DNA of 64,000 nucleotides, from assembly GCA_021166725.1 (NCBI GenBank), contig JAJPES010000053.1:1-64000 (forward strand). The letters run 5' to 3'. This DNA is from Burkholderiaceae bacterium (GTDB lineage Bacteria; Pseudomonadota; Gammaproteobacteria; Burkholderiales; Burkholderiaceae_E). The notes beneath the pieces were generated by a model, which was not told the origin of the DNA, made no database searches, and saw only the letters and a program-made list of their open reading frames with translations. Position 1 is the first letter of the stretch. Each line of letters opens with the position of its first letter. Shown here one piece after another: positions 35,220-44,373 of the stretch. The translations under genes and the position numbers were made by a program.

Positions 35220-36143
35220 GTGAACCTTCGCAGCATCGACCTGAACCTGCTCACGGTCTTCGATTCGATCATGACCGAGGGAAACCTGACGCGGGCCGCC
35301 GACAAGCTCGGCATGAGCCAGCCGGCGATGAGCAACGCGCTGGCGCGCCTGCGCGCTGCGGTGGACGACCCGCTCTTCGTGCGCAGCGCCCAGGGAATGA
35401 CGCCGACGCCGCGGGCGCGCCTGCTCGCGGGCCCGGTGCGCCAGGCGCTCGACTTGATCCAGGCCGGGCTGCGCACGCGCCGCCGCGGCGAGGTCTTCGA
35501 CCCAGCGTCGTCGACGCGCTCGTACCTGATCTCGGTCGAGGACTACGGCGAGACTGTGATCATGCCGCGCTTCATGGACTGGCTGATGCAGTCGGCGCCC
35601 GGCGTGCGCATCCGCATCCGCCCGGAGCCGGGCCTGACGCTCTCGCGCAAGCTGGGCGACGGGACGGTCGCGCTCGCGACGCGATACGCCGCGCCGCAGG
35701 ACAGCGAACTGAACGTGCGCCATCTGCTCGACGAGAGTTTCGTCTCGCTGGTGCGCCACGATCACCCGAGTGTGGGCGACAGCCTCACGCTGGCGCAATA
35801 CCTGTCGCTGCCGCACGTGGTGTTCGGACGGCTGGGGCGGAAGGGAATCCGCGGATCGGTCGTCGACGCCGCGCTGCGGGGCATGGGGCTGAAGCGGGAC
35901 ATCGTGCTGCAGGTTCCGGGCTTCCAGTCGATGCCCGTGATCGTGCGCAACACGAACTTCATCTGCACGATGCCGCGCCGCATGGCTCAGGTCTACGCCC
36001 ATCACTACCGGCTCAAGGCACTGAAGACGCCGCTCGAGCTGCCGCCCTTGCCGGTCTATCTCGTCTGGGGAAAGGCGATGGATGCCGATCCGGAACACGA
36101 GTGGCTGCGCAGCTCCTTCTACGAGATCTGCCAGCGGCTCTGA
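35220..36143 (+). CDS. LysR-family transcriptional regulator
   Basis: A 307-aa LysR regulator with an N-terminal winged helix (residues about 8-66, LTRAADKLGMSQPAMSNALARLR) and a periplasmic-binding-protein-like effector domain. The NodD/NahR-type wording of the helix (LNLLTVFDSIMTEGNLTRAA) is seen in regulators of aromatic degradation. The GTG at 35220 gives a full-length protein. It is divergent from the 12.6 kb catabolic operon and is its probable activator. Confidence 0.92.
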   Translation: MNLRSIDLNLLTVFDSIMTEGNLTRAADKLGMSQPAMSNALARLRAAVDDPLFVRSAQGMTPTPRARLLAGPVRQALDLIQAGLRTRRRGEVFDPASSTRSYLISVEDYGETVIMPRFMDWLMQSAPGVRIRIRPEPGLTLSRKLGDGTVALATRYAAPQDSELNVRHLLDESFVSLVRHDHPSVGDSLTLAQYLSLPHVVFGRLGRKGIRGSVVDAALRGMGLKRDIVLQVPGFQSMPVIVRNTNFICTMPRRMAQVYAHHYRLKALKTPLELPPLPVYLVWGKAMDADPEHEWLRSSFYEICQRL

Positions 36144-36171
36144 CGATCGGGCGGGCGCGTCGGGTGAGCGG

Positions 36172-38490
36172 CTATCCGGCGTGGAGTGCATGCCACACGC
36201 GCTCGGCGGTCAGCGGCATCTGCAGCGCCAGCGCGCGCTCTCCGGTGCCCGCTCGCCACAGCGCGTCGACGACGGCGTTGACCACGCAGGGCGTCGCGCC
36301 GATCGTTCCCAGCTCGCCGACGCCCTTGACGCCGAGCGGGTTCGTTCGGCAGGGAATCGAGGTGTCCATTTCCATTCGGAAGGTGGGCACGTTGAGCGCG
36401 CGCGGCAAGGCGTAGTCGAGGAAGCTCGCCGAGAGCAGCTGCCCGCTGTCGGCGTCGTAGATGACGCGTTCGCACAGCGCCTGCCCGATGCCCTGTGCCG
36501 CGCCGCCTTCGAGCTGCCCGCGAACGATCGTCGGATTGACGACGCGCCCGACGTCGTTCATCGAGACGTACGAGACGAGCCCCACCTCGCCGGTTTCCGG
36601 GTCGACTTCCGCTTCGCAGACATGGCATCCGTTCGGCCAGCTCGCGCCCGCGACTGCCGTCGTCGAGTCGACGTGGATGCGCCGCTCGGGCTCGCGCGCG
36701 GCCAGCTCGAACAGCCCGATCGTGCGATCGGTGCCGACGATGCGGAACATGCCTTCCCGGTATTCGACGTCGTCGATGGCGGTCTCGAAGTGATCGGCGG
36801 CCAGCGCCTGCGCCTTGCGTACCGTCTTCGTCGACGCGACCTGCAGCGACGAGCCGGCGGTGAACAGCGAGCGGGACGCGGCGCTGCCGAAGCCGGCGCC
36901 GCGATCGGTGTCGCCCTGCACGATGCGGATGCGGTCGATCGGCACCTGGAAGACGTCGACCGCCAGTTGCGCATACGAGGTGGCGATGCCCTGTCCCATC
37001 GCCTGCGTCGCCGACGCGATCTCGATGATTCCGTCGGGGGTCACGTCGACGGTGACGCGTTCCTCGAGCGCGTTGCCGCCGGTCCATTCGAGGAAGGTGA
37101 CCAGGCCGCGGCCGCGCAACCGGCCGCGCGCTCTCGATTCCGCCAGCCGCGCATCGAAGCCCTCCCAGTCCGACAGCGCGAGCGCCTGGTCGAGCATCGA
37201 CTCGAAGTGGCCGCTGTCGTAGACCTGCCCCATCGGATTGCGGTACGGCATGCGCTGCGGCGCGATCAGGTTGCGTCGCCGCAGCTCGACCGGGTCGAGC
37301 GAGAGCCGATGCGCGGCCGCGTCGATCAGTCGTTCGATCAGGTAGATCGCTTCGGGCCGCCCCGCGCCGCGGTAGGCGCCGGTCGGCGTGGTGTTGGTGA
37401 GCACCGCGCGGAACTCGAAGTCGATCGTCGCGATGTCGTAGACGCTCGTCTGCACCCACGGGCCGATCAGCAGCGGGATCGCCACGCCCGTGGGGGTCGC
37501 GTACGCGCCGACATTCGCGTTCGAGCGCACGCGCAACGCGAGGATGCGCCCCTGTGCATCGAGTGCGAGCGACGCTCGGCTGTGCAGGTCGCGACCGTGC
37601 ACCGCGCCGAGGAACTCGTCGCTGCGGTCGGCGCGCCACTTGATCGGGCGTTGCAGCTCCTGCGCACACCAGGCGACGACCGCGTCTTCCGGGTACAGGC
37701 CGGTCTTCATGCCGAAGCCGCCGCCGACGTCGCCGGCGAGCACGCGGATGCTTTCGATCGGTCGTCCGAGCAGCGCCGCCAGCGAGTCGCGCGCGCCGCC
37801 CGGCATCTGCGTGCTCATGCGCACCGTCAGGCGGCCGCTGTCGCGATCCGGTATCGCGAGCACGGTGCGCGGTTCGAGCGGCGACGGCGCGAGCCGCTGG
37901 TTGACGATCTCCTGCTCGACGACGTGTGCGGCCGACGCGAAGGCCGCGTCGGCCGCAGCGCGGTCTCCGTAGCGCGTCGTCGCCGCGACGTTGTCCGGCG
38001 CGCCGTCGCAGATCGGCGGCGCATCGGGCGCGAGCGCCTGCTGCGCATCGACCATCGCCGGCAGCGGATCGTAGTCGACGATGATCGCCTCGCGCGCTTC
38101 CTCGGCGGCAGCGGCCGTTTCGGCGACGATCGCGGCGACTGCTTCGCCGACGAAGCGCACGCGTTCGACGGCGAGCGCTCGCCGCACGGGCGACGCGGCG
38201 GGCGATCCGTCGGGGCGTTCGAATGGCGGGCCGGGGAACGACGCAACGCCGGCGGCGACGAGGTCTTCGCCGCTGAAAACGGCGACGACGCCCGGCATGC
38301 GGCGAGCCGCGTCGGCGTCGACCGACACGATCCGTGCGTGCGCATGCGGGGAGCGCAGCAGGCACAGGTACGCCTGCCCCGGCGCGTCGAAATCGTCGGC
38401 GAAAGCGCCGCGCCCGGTGACCAGAGTGTGGTCCTCGAGTCGTCGCACCGCCTGGCCGCTGCCGAAGCGTCCGTACGTGGCTGAACTCAC
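36172..38490 (-). CDS. Orphan CoxL/xanthine dehydrogenase-type molybdenum subunit
   Basis: A 772-aa large subunit of the xanthine oxidase family. It has the N-terminal GSGQAVRRLEDHTLVTGRG and GDVGGGFGMKTGLYPEDAV for molybdopterin binding. The active-site loop is AYRGAGR rather than the AYRCSFR of true CO dehydrogenase, so it belongs to the form II/aldehyde-oxidase-like group. GGAGG lies eight bases before the GTG. The FAD (CoxM) and iron-sulfur (CoxS) partner genes are not beside it. It must share subunits encoded elsewhere or be a relic; the frame is intact. Confidence 0.88.
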   Translation of the reverse strand: MSSATYGRFGSGQAVRRLEDHTLVTGRGAFADDFDAPGQAYLCLLRSPHAHARIVSVDADAARRMPGVVAVFSGEDLVAAGVASFPGPPFERPDGSPAASPVRRALAVERVRFVGEAVAAIVAETAAAAEEAREAIIVDYDPLPAMVDAQQALAPDAPPICDGAPDNVAATTRYGDRAAADAAFASAAHVVEQEIVNQRLAPSPLEPRTVLAIPDRDSGRLTVRMSTQMPGGARDSLAALLGRPIESIRVLAGDVGGGFGMKTGLYPEDAVVAWCAQELQRPIKWRADRSDEFLGAVHGRDLHSRASLALDAQGRILALRVRSNANVGAYATPTGVAIPLLIGPWVQTSVYDIATIDFEFRAVLTNTTPTGAYRGAGRPEAIYLIERLIDAAAHRLSLDPVELRRRNLIAPQRMPYRNPMGQVYDSGHFESMLDQALALSDWEGFDARLAESRARGRLRGRGLVTFLEWTGGNALEERVTVDVTPDGIIEIASATQAMGQGIATSYAQLAVDVFQVPIDRIRIVQGDTDRGAGFGSAASRSLFTAGSSLQVASTKTVRKAQALAADHFETAIDDVEYREGMFRIVGTDRTIGLFELAAREPERRIHVDSTTAVAGASWPNGCHVCEAEVDPETGEVGLVSYVSMNDVGRVVNPTIVRGQLEGGAAQGIGQALCERVIYDADSGQLLSASFLDYALPRALNVPTFRMEMDTSIPCRTNPLGVKGVGELGTIGATPCVVNAVVDALWRAGTGERALALQMPLTAERVWHALHAG

Positions 38491-38689
38491 CGTCGTGTCC
38501 TCCGGATGCAGGCGTTGCCGCGAAGAGCTGCAACAGGTCGTCCGATGCTACTGCCAACGTGCACGTGCCGCAGGCAACAGGGGCGCAACCGCTGCGCGCG
38601 GATTCCGCTCGCGCGAGCGATCCCAGGCTTGCGCAGGAAAGCGAATCGGCAGACGATTGCCTTCCCCGTAACGCATCGAACGAACCGAC

Positions 38690-39259
38690 ATGCGCCCGAC
38701 CGCTGCAGGCTTCGCCGCCGGCTGCGCCGCGCTCCTGCTCTCGAGCGCCGGTAGCGCCGCTGCCTTCGAACTCTCCAGTCCCGAGTTGAAACCGAACGCG
38801 ACGATTCCCGAGAAGAACGTCTACAACGGTTTCGGCTGCAAGGGAGACAACATTTCCCCGGCGTTGTCGTGGAAGGACGCGCCGAAGGACACGAAGAGCT
38901 TCGCGTTGATGGTCCACGACCCGGACGCGCCCACCGGCGGTGCCGGCTGGTGGCACTGGGTCGTCTACAACCTGCCCGCCGACACCATGTCGCTGGCCGA
39001 CGGTGCCGGCTCGGTGGACGGCAAGAACCTGCCGCAGGGCGCGGCGCAGCAGACCACCGATTTCGGCGTGCCGGGTTGGGGCGGCCCGTGCCCGCCGGCC
39101 GGCGACAAGCCGCATCGCTACGTGTTCACGGTGTACGCGCTGAAGGTGGACAAGCTCGACATTCCGGCCGGCGCCAGCGCGTCGTTCGTCGGTTTCATGA
39201 TCAACGCGAACGCGCTGGGCAAGGCGCGGCTGACGGCGAAGTACGCACGCCCGAAGTAG
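38690..39259 (+). CDS. YbhB/YbcL family PEBP-like secreted protein
   Basis: A 189-aa phosphatidylethanolamine-binding-protein fold. A signal peptide (first ~27 residues, ending SAGSAAAF) precedes the domain. Family features are GDNISPALSWKDAPKDTKSFALMVHDPDAPTGG, WWHWVVYNLPA and the closing YALKVDKLDIPAGAS segment. Bacterial members are periplasmic with unknown ligands. It stands alone: 199 bp of non-coding DNA separates it from the CoxL gene and 176 bp from the next gene. Confidence 0.92.
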   Translation: MRPTAAGFAAGCAALLLSSAGSAAAFELSSPELKPNATIPEKNVYNGFGCKGDNISPALSWKDAPKDTKSFALMVHDPDAPTGGAGWWHWVVYNLPADTMSLADGAGSVDGKNLPQGAAQQTTDFGVPGWGGPCPPAGDKPHRYVFTVYALKVDKLDIPAGASASFVGFMINANALGKARLTAKYARPK

Positions 39260-39435
39260 AAGCTGCGGGGCGTCCGTAAGTTTTTCGGCATCGGCCGCGC
39301 CGCTCGGGCCCGCCGGCGCGCGCTGCGCGGCCTTCGCCGGGCACTCCGTTTGAGGCAGGAAGCGATTTGCCATCGGGCGCCGCGCGCTGCAGTCGTGCCG
39401 CGGCGGCCGTAAATCCTCCTTTCGCCGCCGCGCCG

Positions 39436-42246
39436 ATGTCCGCCGAAGCGCCCGCCTTCGGGCGCAACAACCTGATCATCGACACGCTGTGGACGGTGCT
39501 GCGCCGGCATCGCCGCGACGCACTGATCGCCGCGTTGTTCCTCGTTCTCGCCAAGGTGGCGAGCGTGGCGGTGCCGCTCGTTCTCAAGCGCATCGTCGAC
39601 GAATTCACCATTGCGGAAGGCGCGCGCAACGCGGCGCTGTCCGGCCAGCCGCCGGCGATCGCGCCGCTCGTTGCCGTGCCGGTGTTCCTGCTGATCGGCT
39701 ACAGCCTGCTGCGCTTCTCGAGCACGCTGTTCGTCGAGTTGCGCGACATGAGCTTCGTGCGCGTGACGCTCGATTCGATTTCGGGCACCGCCGAGCGATC
39801 GCTGCTGCACCTGCTGCGGCTCGGGCCGCGCTTTCACGCGAGCCGCAATTCGGGGTCGCTGCTGCACGACGTGAATCGGGGAACCGCCTCCGTCGGCTTC
39901 CTGCTGGGCGCTGCGCTGTTCACGCTGCTGCCCACGCTCGTCGAGATCGGCGGCGTGCTGGTCGTGATGATCGCCGGCTACAGCCTTTGGTTCACCGCGA
40001 TCATCGTCGCCACCTTCGGCGTCTACGCTTTCTACACCTTCGTGATGACGAAGCGTCGCGTCGAGTTCGAGGCGCGCGTGAACGCGACCGGCGCGCGAGC
40101 CGAAGGCAGCCTGCTCGACAGCCTGCTGAACTACGAGGCGGTGAAGGTCAACGTGCGCGAGCGACACGAGTCTCGCCGCTACGCGGCGCTGATGGACGAG
40201 TGGTCGCAGCTCAGCGTGCAGAGCCAGTACGCGCTGTCGCGCCTGCACATCGGGCAGGGCGCGATCATCGCCGCCGGGGTTGCCGCGATCATGCTGCTCG
40301 CCGGCGAGTACACGATGCAGGGCGCGATGACGGTGGGTGACCTGGTTCTGGTCAACGCCTACGTGCTGCAGATCTGCATGCCGTTGAACGCGCTCGGTTT
40401 CCTGTTCCGCGAGACGCGAGACGCGATGGTCAACATCGACCGACTCGCGGTGCTGCTGCGCAACCCGGTGGAGTCCGACGAGGATCCGCCGCATCGCGCG
40501 CTGCTCGAAGGCAACCGGCCGCGCGTGGCCTTCGAGGAGGTCGAGTTCTCCTACGAGCCGGGCCGGCCGATCCTGCAGGGCGTGAGCTTCACCATCGAGC
40601 CCGGACGGACCGCCGCGGTGGTGGGCGGCAGCGGTTCCGGCAAGTCGACGCTCGCGCGGCTGCTGATGCGCATGTACGAGCCGGACGGCGGACGGATCCT
40701 GGTCGACGACACCGACATCCGTCGCATCGGGCTGCCGAGCCTGCGCGGTGCGATCGGCGTGGTGCCGCAGGACACCGTCCTGTTCAACGACACGGTCGCC
40801 TACAACATCGCGTATGGACGCGTGGGCGCCACGCATGCCGAGGTGATCGAGGCGGCGAAGGCGGCGCAGCTGCACGAGCTGATCATGTCGCTGCCGCAGC
40901 AGTACGAGACGGCGGTGGGCGAGCGCGGGTTAATGCTCTCCGGCGGCGAGCGCCAGCGGCTGGCCATCGCGCGCGCCTTGTTGAAGGACCCGCCGATGCT
41001 GATCTTCGACGAGGCGACGTCCGCACTGGACACCCGCGCCGAGCGCGCGATCCAGAGCGAGATCGATCGCATCGCGCGCGATCGCACGACGCTGATCATT
41101 GCGCACCGGTTGTCGACGATCGTCGATGCGGACGAGATCATCGTGCTCGATCGCGGTCGCATCGTAGAGCGAGGCCGGCACGACGATCTGCTCGGGCGGC
41201 GCGGGCTGTACGCGCAGTTGTGGAACCTGCAGCAGCAGCAGCTCGATGTCGAGCGCACCGAGCGGCGGCTCGCGCGCCAGCCGGTCAACCTCGGCGTCGT
41301 GCTGGCCAGCGTGCTCGACGGCGTGCGCGGCATCGTCGACGAGCGCTCGATCCAGATCTTCACCGACATCGAACCGGCGCAGGCGCGCATCACCGGCGAC
41401 CCGAGCGTGCTGTCGCAGGCGCTGTGGGACCTCACGCTGCACGCGTTGAATGCGACGCCCGATGGCGGGCGCATCGAATGGGCGATCACGCGGCACGATG
41501 GATCGGCGCGGCTCGTGCTGACCGACGGATGGCACTCGTCGGGCGAGTTGCGCGCGCCGCCACCGGATGGCGTTGCGTCGGCCGATCCGCTGCAACTGCG
41601 CAGCGTGTTCGAGCGACACGGCGGCCGTTTCACGATCGAGCCGCCCGGGCCGGGGCACGGCACGCGCTACGTCGTGGAACTGCCGTTGCGCGCGATCGAC
41701 GCGGGCGATGTTTCGGTTCGCGAGTCGGCGCAGCGGGCGCCGGCTGCCGAACGCCGGCTGGGCGGCCTGTACATCGTGGCGATCGACGACGTTGCCGACG
41801 TGCGCGAAATGCTGCAGCTCACGCTCGAGCACGAGGGCGCGGAAGTCGTCACCTTCGAACACGGCTTCGAGGCGCTCGAGTGGCTGTCTTCGGTCGCGCC
41901 CGCCCGCTGGCCGGACGTCATGCTGTGCGACATCGCGCTCGGCGACGAGGACGGACACGACATCGTACGCGCACTGCGCCAGCTGGAGGCGCGTCTCGGC
42001 GTGGCTCTAGATCAGCGGATGCCGGCGATCGCTCTCACCGGGATGGCGAAGTCCGAGGACCGGTTGCGCGCGCTGATGGCGGGCTTCCAGGTGCACCTGG
42101 CCAAGCCCGTGCAAGTGGACGAGCTGGTCGCGACGATTCGCCGGGTGGCGCCGGCGAAACGCGCGCCGGCGTTCGACGACGACCGGGCGCACGCCGGCGA
42201 CGATGAGCCTACCGAACCTTCGGCTTCGACAGGAGACGAGCGATGA
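39436..42246 (+). CDS. ABC exporter fused to kinase-like ATPase and response-regulator receiver domains
   Basis: A 936-aa fusion. Residues about 20-310 are a six-helix exporter domain of the Atm1/HMT1 type. Then comes a nucleotide-binding domain (Walker A GGSGSGKST near 396, signature LSGGERQ near 502, IFDEATSALD). After a Gln-rich joint (LQQQQLDVE) a histidine-kinase-like ATPase domain follows (about 600-725) whose N-box has His for Asn (LTLHALNATPDGG) and whose G-box is DGWHSSG, so ATP binding is doubtful. Finally an intact receiver domain has Asp832 (CDIALGD), Thr in ALTG and Lys near 888 (AKPV). The ATG at 39436 lacks a clear ribosome site; a TTG at 39367 is possible. Signal input could gate export. 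Confidence 0.9.
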   Translation: MSAEAPAFGRNNLIIDTLWTVLRRHRRDALIAALFLVLAKVASVAVPLVLKRIVDEFTIAEGARNAALSGQPPAIAPLVAVPVFLLIGYSLLRFSSTLFVELRDMSFVRVTLDSISGTAERSLLHLLRLGPRFHASRNSGSLLHDVNRGTASVGFLLGAALFTLLPTLVEIGGVLVVMIAGYSLWFTAIIVATFGVYAFYTFVMTKRRVEFEARVNATGARAEGSLLDSLLNYEAVKVNVRERHESRRYAALMDEWSQLSVQSQYALSRLHIGQGAIIAAGVAAIMLLAGEYTMQGAMTVGDLVLVNAYVLQICMPLNALGFLFRETRDAMVNIDRLAVLLRNPVESDEDPPHRALLEGNRPRVAFEEVEFSYEPGRPILQGVSFTIEPGRTAAVVGGSGSGKSTLARLLMRMYEPDGGRILVDDTDIRRIGLPSLRGAIGVVPQDTVLFNDTVAYNIAYGRVGATHAEVIEAAKAAQLHELIMSLPQQYETAVGERGLMLSGGERQRLAIARALLKDPPMLIFDEATSALDTRAERAIQSEIDRIARDRTTLIIAHRLSTIVDADEIIVLDRGRIVERGRHDDLLGRRGLYAQLWNLQQQQLDVERTERRLARQPVNLGVVLASVLDGVRGIVDERSIQIFTDIEPAQARITGDPSVLSQALWDLTLHALNATPDGGRIEWAITRHDGSARLVLTDGWHSSGELRAPPPDGVASADPLQLRSVFERHGGRFTIEPPGPGHGTRYVVELPLRAIDAGDVSVRESAQRAPAAERRLGGLYIVAIDDVADVREMLQLTLEHEGAEVVTFEHGFEALEWLSSVAPARWPDVMLCDIALGDEDGHDIVRALRQLEARLGVALDQRMPAIALTGMAKSEDRLRALMAGFQVHLAKPVQVDELVATIRRVAPAKRAPAFDDDRAHAGDDEPTEPSASTGDER

Positions 42247-42836
42247 CGACGACACCTACCCCCGCCGTCCTGCGCAGCGAGCTCGGCGTGCGGGGCAGCT
42301 GGTACGCCGACCGCGCCTGCGCGCAACGGGCGATCGAAATGGCACTGCCGGCGATCGAGGCGGCCGTCGCGCGACCGGAGGTGAGCGGCGGCGGCTTTCT
42401 CTCGATCGTCGTTCTCGACCCGGCGCTCGCGCCGGGCGATTGCACCTTCGAAGAGGCGATCCTCGCCGAGCACCAGATCGGCGATCGCGCGCAATGGGAC
42501 GCCGACTACCTCATGTTCGCGCGCGCGAAGGCGCGGCAGGCATGGTTGCACGCGGCCGACACGCATCGGCTGCTCGCGTTGCAGCCGCATCGCCTGCGCG
42601 TGGGCGACGTCGCCGTGTGGGGCGCGGTCTGCCTCGACGGCATCGTCGTCGGCGTGAGCGGCGCTCATCCGTGGTACGACGAAGCTTTCGCGACGATGAT
42701 CGCTGCGACGCTGCGCGCGCTGGTGAAGGAAGCCGCTGCAGGGCAGCACGAGCCTTTCGTCGGACCGCGCCCGGTCGGCGGTGACGCAGCGAGCGACAGC
42801 GAACATCGAACGCCGCCGGGCGCTGCACCGCAGTAG
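42243..42836 (+). CDS. Hypothetical protein coupled to the ABC-receiver fusion
   Basis: A 197-aa soluble protein not recognised. The start ATG overlaps the fusion's stop (ATGA), so the pair is translationally coupled and probably acts together. It has no signal peptide or membrane helix. The middle is rich in Trp and His (WLHAADTHRLLALQPHRLRVGDVAVWG), and the last 30 residues are a low-complexity Gly/Pro/Ala tail. An effector, ligand sensor or adaptor for the transporter are all possible. Confidence 0.7.
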   Translation: MTTTPTPAVLRSELGVRGSWYADRACAQRAIEMALPAIEAAVARPEVSGGGFLSIVVLDPALAPGDCTFEEAILAEHQIGDRAQWDADYLMFARAKARQAWLHAADTHRLLALQPHRLRVGDVAVWGAVCLDGIVVGVSGAHPWYDEAFATMIAATLRALVKEAAAGQHEPFVGPRPVGGDAASDSEHRTPPGAAPQ

Positions 42837-42999
42837 GAATTGCCGCACGGAAGGAGTTGTTGCGCGGTCCGAGCAGCGCTTCGGTAAAGCGAGCGCTCGC
42901 CGCGAGGAGATGTCGCTGCCGCGCGCGGGCACGTTCTCTGCTTCGTTCGGGAACGACAGGCTCTCCGCTTCGGATCCTGTCCCGAAGAAGAGAGAGTTC
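42837..42999. other. 163-bp leader upstream of the GT4 gene
   Basis: No gene is recognised. The frame of the GT4 gene is open upstream to 42781 but the residues have no family similarity. An in-frame ATG at 42910 directly after GAGGAG is a weaker alternative start. The purine run AAGAAGAGAGAG before 43000 serves as the ribosome site of the following gene. Confidence 0.35.
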
Positions 43000-44373
43000 A
43001 TGCGAACTATCGCGATCGTCAGCGAGCATGCTTCGCCGCTTTGTGCCGTGGGCGGCGTCGACGCTGGCGGACAGAACATCTACGTTGCCAACGTGGCGCG
43101 CGAGCTCGCCCGCCTCGGCCTGCAGGTCGACGTCTATACGCGCAGCGACAACGCTTCGCTCGCCCGCGTCGTGGACTTCGCACCGGGTGTGCGCGTGGTC
43201 CACGTGCGCGCCGGTCCGCAGGCGGAGCTGCCGAAGGAGAAGCTGCTCGCGCACATGCCGGCCTTCTCGGCCGCGATGCATGCTTTCGTGCGCGAGCACA
43301 GGCTGCGCTACGACATCGTCCACGCGAACTTCTTCATGTCGGGCTGGGTCGGGCTGCGCTTCGCGCGTACCTTTCGCACGGCGCTCGTCACCACCTTCCA
43401 TGCGCTCGGGCGCGTGCGCCGCCAGCACCAGGGTGCCGACGACGGCTTCTCCGACGCGCGCTTCGACATCGAAGACGAGCTGGTGCGCGAGTCGCACCGC
43501 ATCGTCGCCGAATGTCCGCAGGACCTGCGCGACATGATCGAGCACTACGGCGCCGACTCGTCGCGCATCGACATCGTGCCCTGCGGCTTCGATCCCGCCG
43601 AACTCGAGCCGGCGGACCGGCAGGAGGCGCGCGCGCAGCTGCAATGGCCGAGCGACGCATTCACCGTGCTGCAACTCGGCCGCATGGTGCCGCGCAAGGG
43701 CGTCGACAACGTGATCCGCTCGATCGCGGTGTTGAAGAACCGCTTCGGCCATGACGCGCGGCTGATGATTGCGGGAGGCAATTCCAGCAACCCGGCGCTG
43801 AACCGCACGCCCGAGCTCGAGCGGCTCGCGCGTATCGCGCGGGCCGAGGGCGTGGCCGATCGCGTCGAATTCATCGGCCGTTGCGATCGCGATCGGCTGC
43901 GTACGGTGTACAGCGCTGCCGATGTGTTCGTCACGACACCGTGGTACGAACCCTTCGGCATCACGCCGGTGGAGGCGATGGCCTGCGGATGTCCGGTGGT
44001 CGGCGCGGCGGTCGGCGGCATCCAGGACACCGTCGTCCACGGGCGCACCGGCTATCTGGTTCCGCCGAACGATCCGGTCGCGCTGGCCGAGCGCCTGGCG
44101 CAGCTCGGGGCGAAGCCGGAGCTGGCGCTGCGGATGGGTCGTGCAGGTCTGTCCCGCGCCAAAAGATTGTTCACCTGGGCGCGCGTCGCGCGCGGGCTGC
44201 TCGACGTCTATCGCAGCGCCGCGGCATGCGCTCGCGCGCCTACATCCGCGCTCGCCGATGCCGATGCGATGCCGGCGAAGGTGGCACGCCTGCCGCTGCG
44301 CGCGGCACGCGCCCGATCGACATCCGAAGCAGGAATGAGGAGAAGCAATGCAGCAGCCGTCGGCTGGAAGTGA
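43000..44373 (+). CDS. GT4-family glycosyltransferase
   Basis: A 457-aa retaining glycosyltransferase of the GT-B fold. The N-terminal GGVDAGGQNIYVANVARELARLG is the acceptor-side motif shared with MshA and sucrose-phosphate synthase-like enzymes. The C-terminal domain has LQLGRMVPRKGVDNVI and the donor-binding EPFGITPVEAMACGCPVV with the E-X7-E motif. The ATG at 43000 fits family alignment. It heads the glycan gene group and overlaps the SDR gene by 26 bp. Confidence 0.9.
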   Translation: MRTIAIVSEHASPLCAVGGVDAGGQNIYVANVARELARLGLQVDVYTRSDNASLARVVDFAPGVRVVHVRAGPQAELPKEKLLAHMPAFSAAMHAFVREHRLRYDIVHANFFMSGWVGLRFARTFRTALVTTFHALGRVRRQHQGADDGFSDARFDIEDELVRESHRIVAECPQDLRDMIEHYGADSSRIDIVPCGFDPAELEPADRQEARAQLQWPSDAFTVLQLGRMVPRKGVDNVIRSIAVLKNRFGHDARLMIAGGNSSNPALNRTPELERLARIARAEGVADRVEFIGRCDRDRLRTVYSAADVFVTTPWYEPFGITPVEAMACGCPVVGAAVGGIQDTVVHGRTGYLVPPNDPVALAERLAQLGAKPELALRMGRAGLSRAKRLFTWARVARGLLDVYRSAAACARAPTSALADADAMPAKVARLPLRAARARSTSEAGMRRSNAAAVGWK

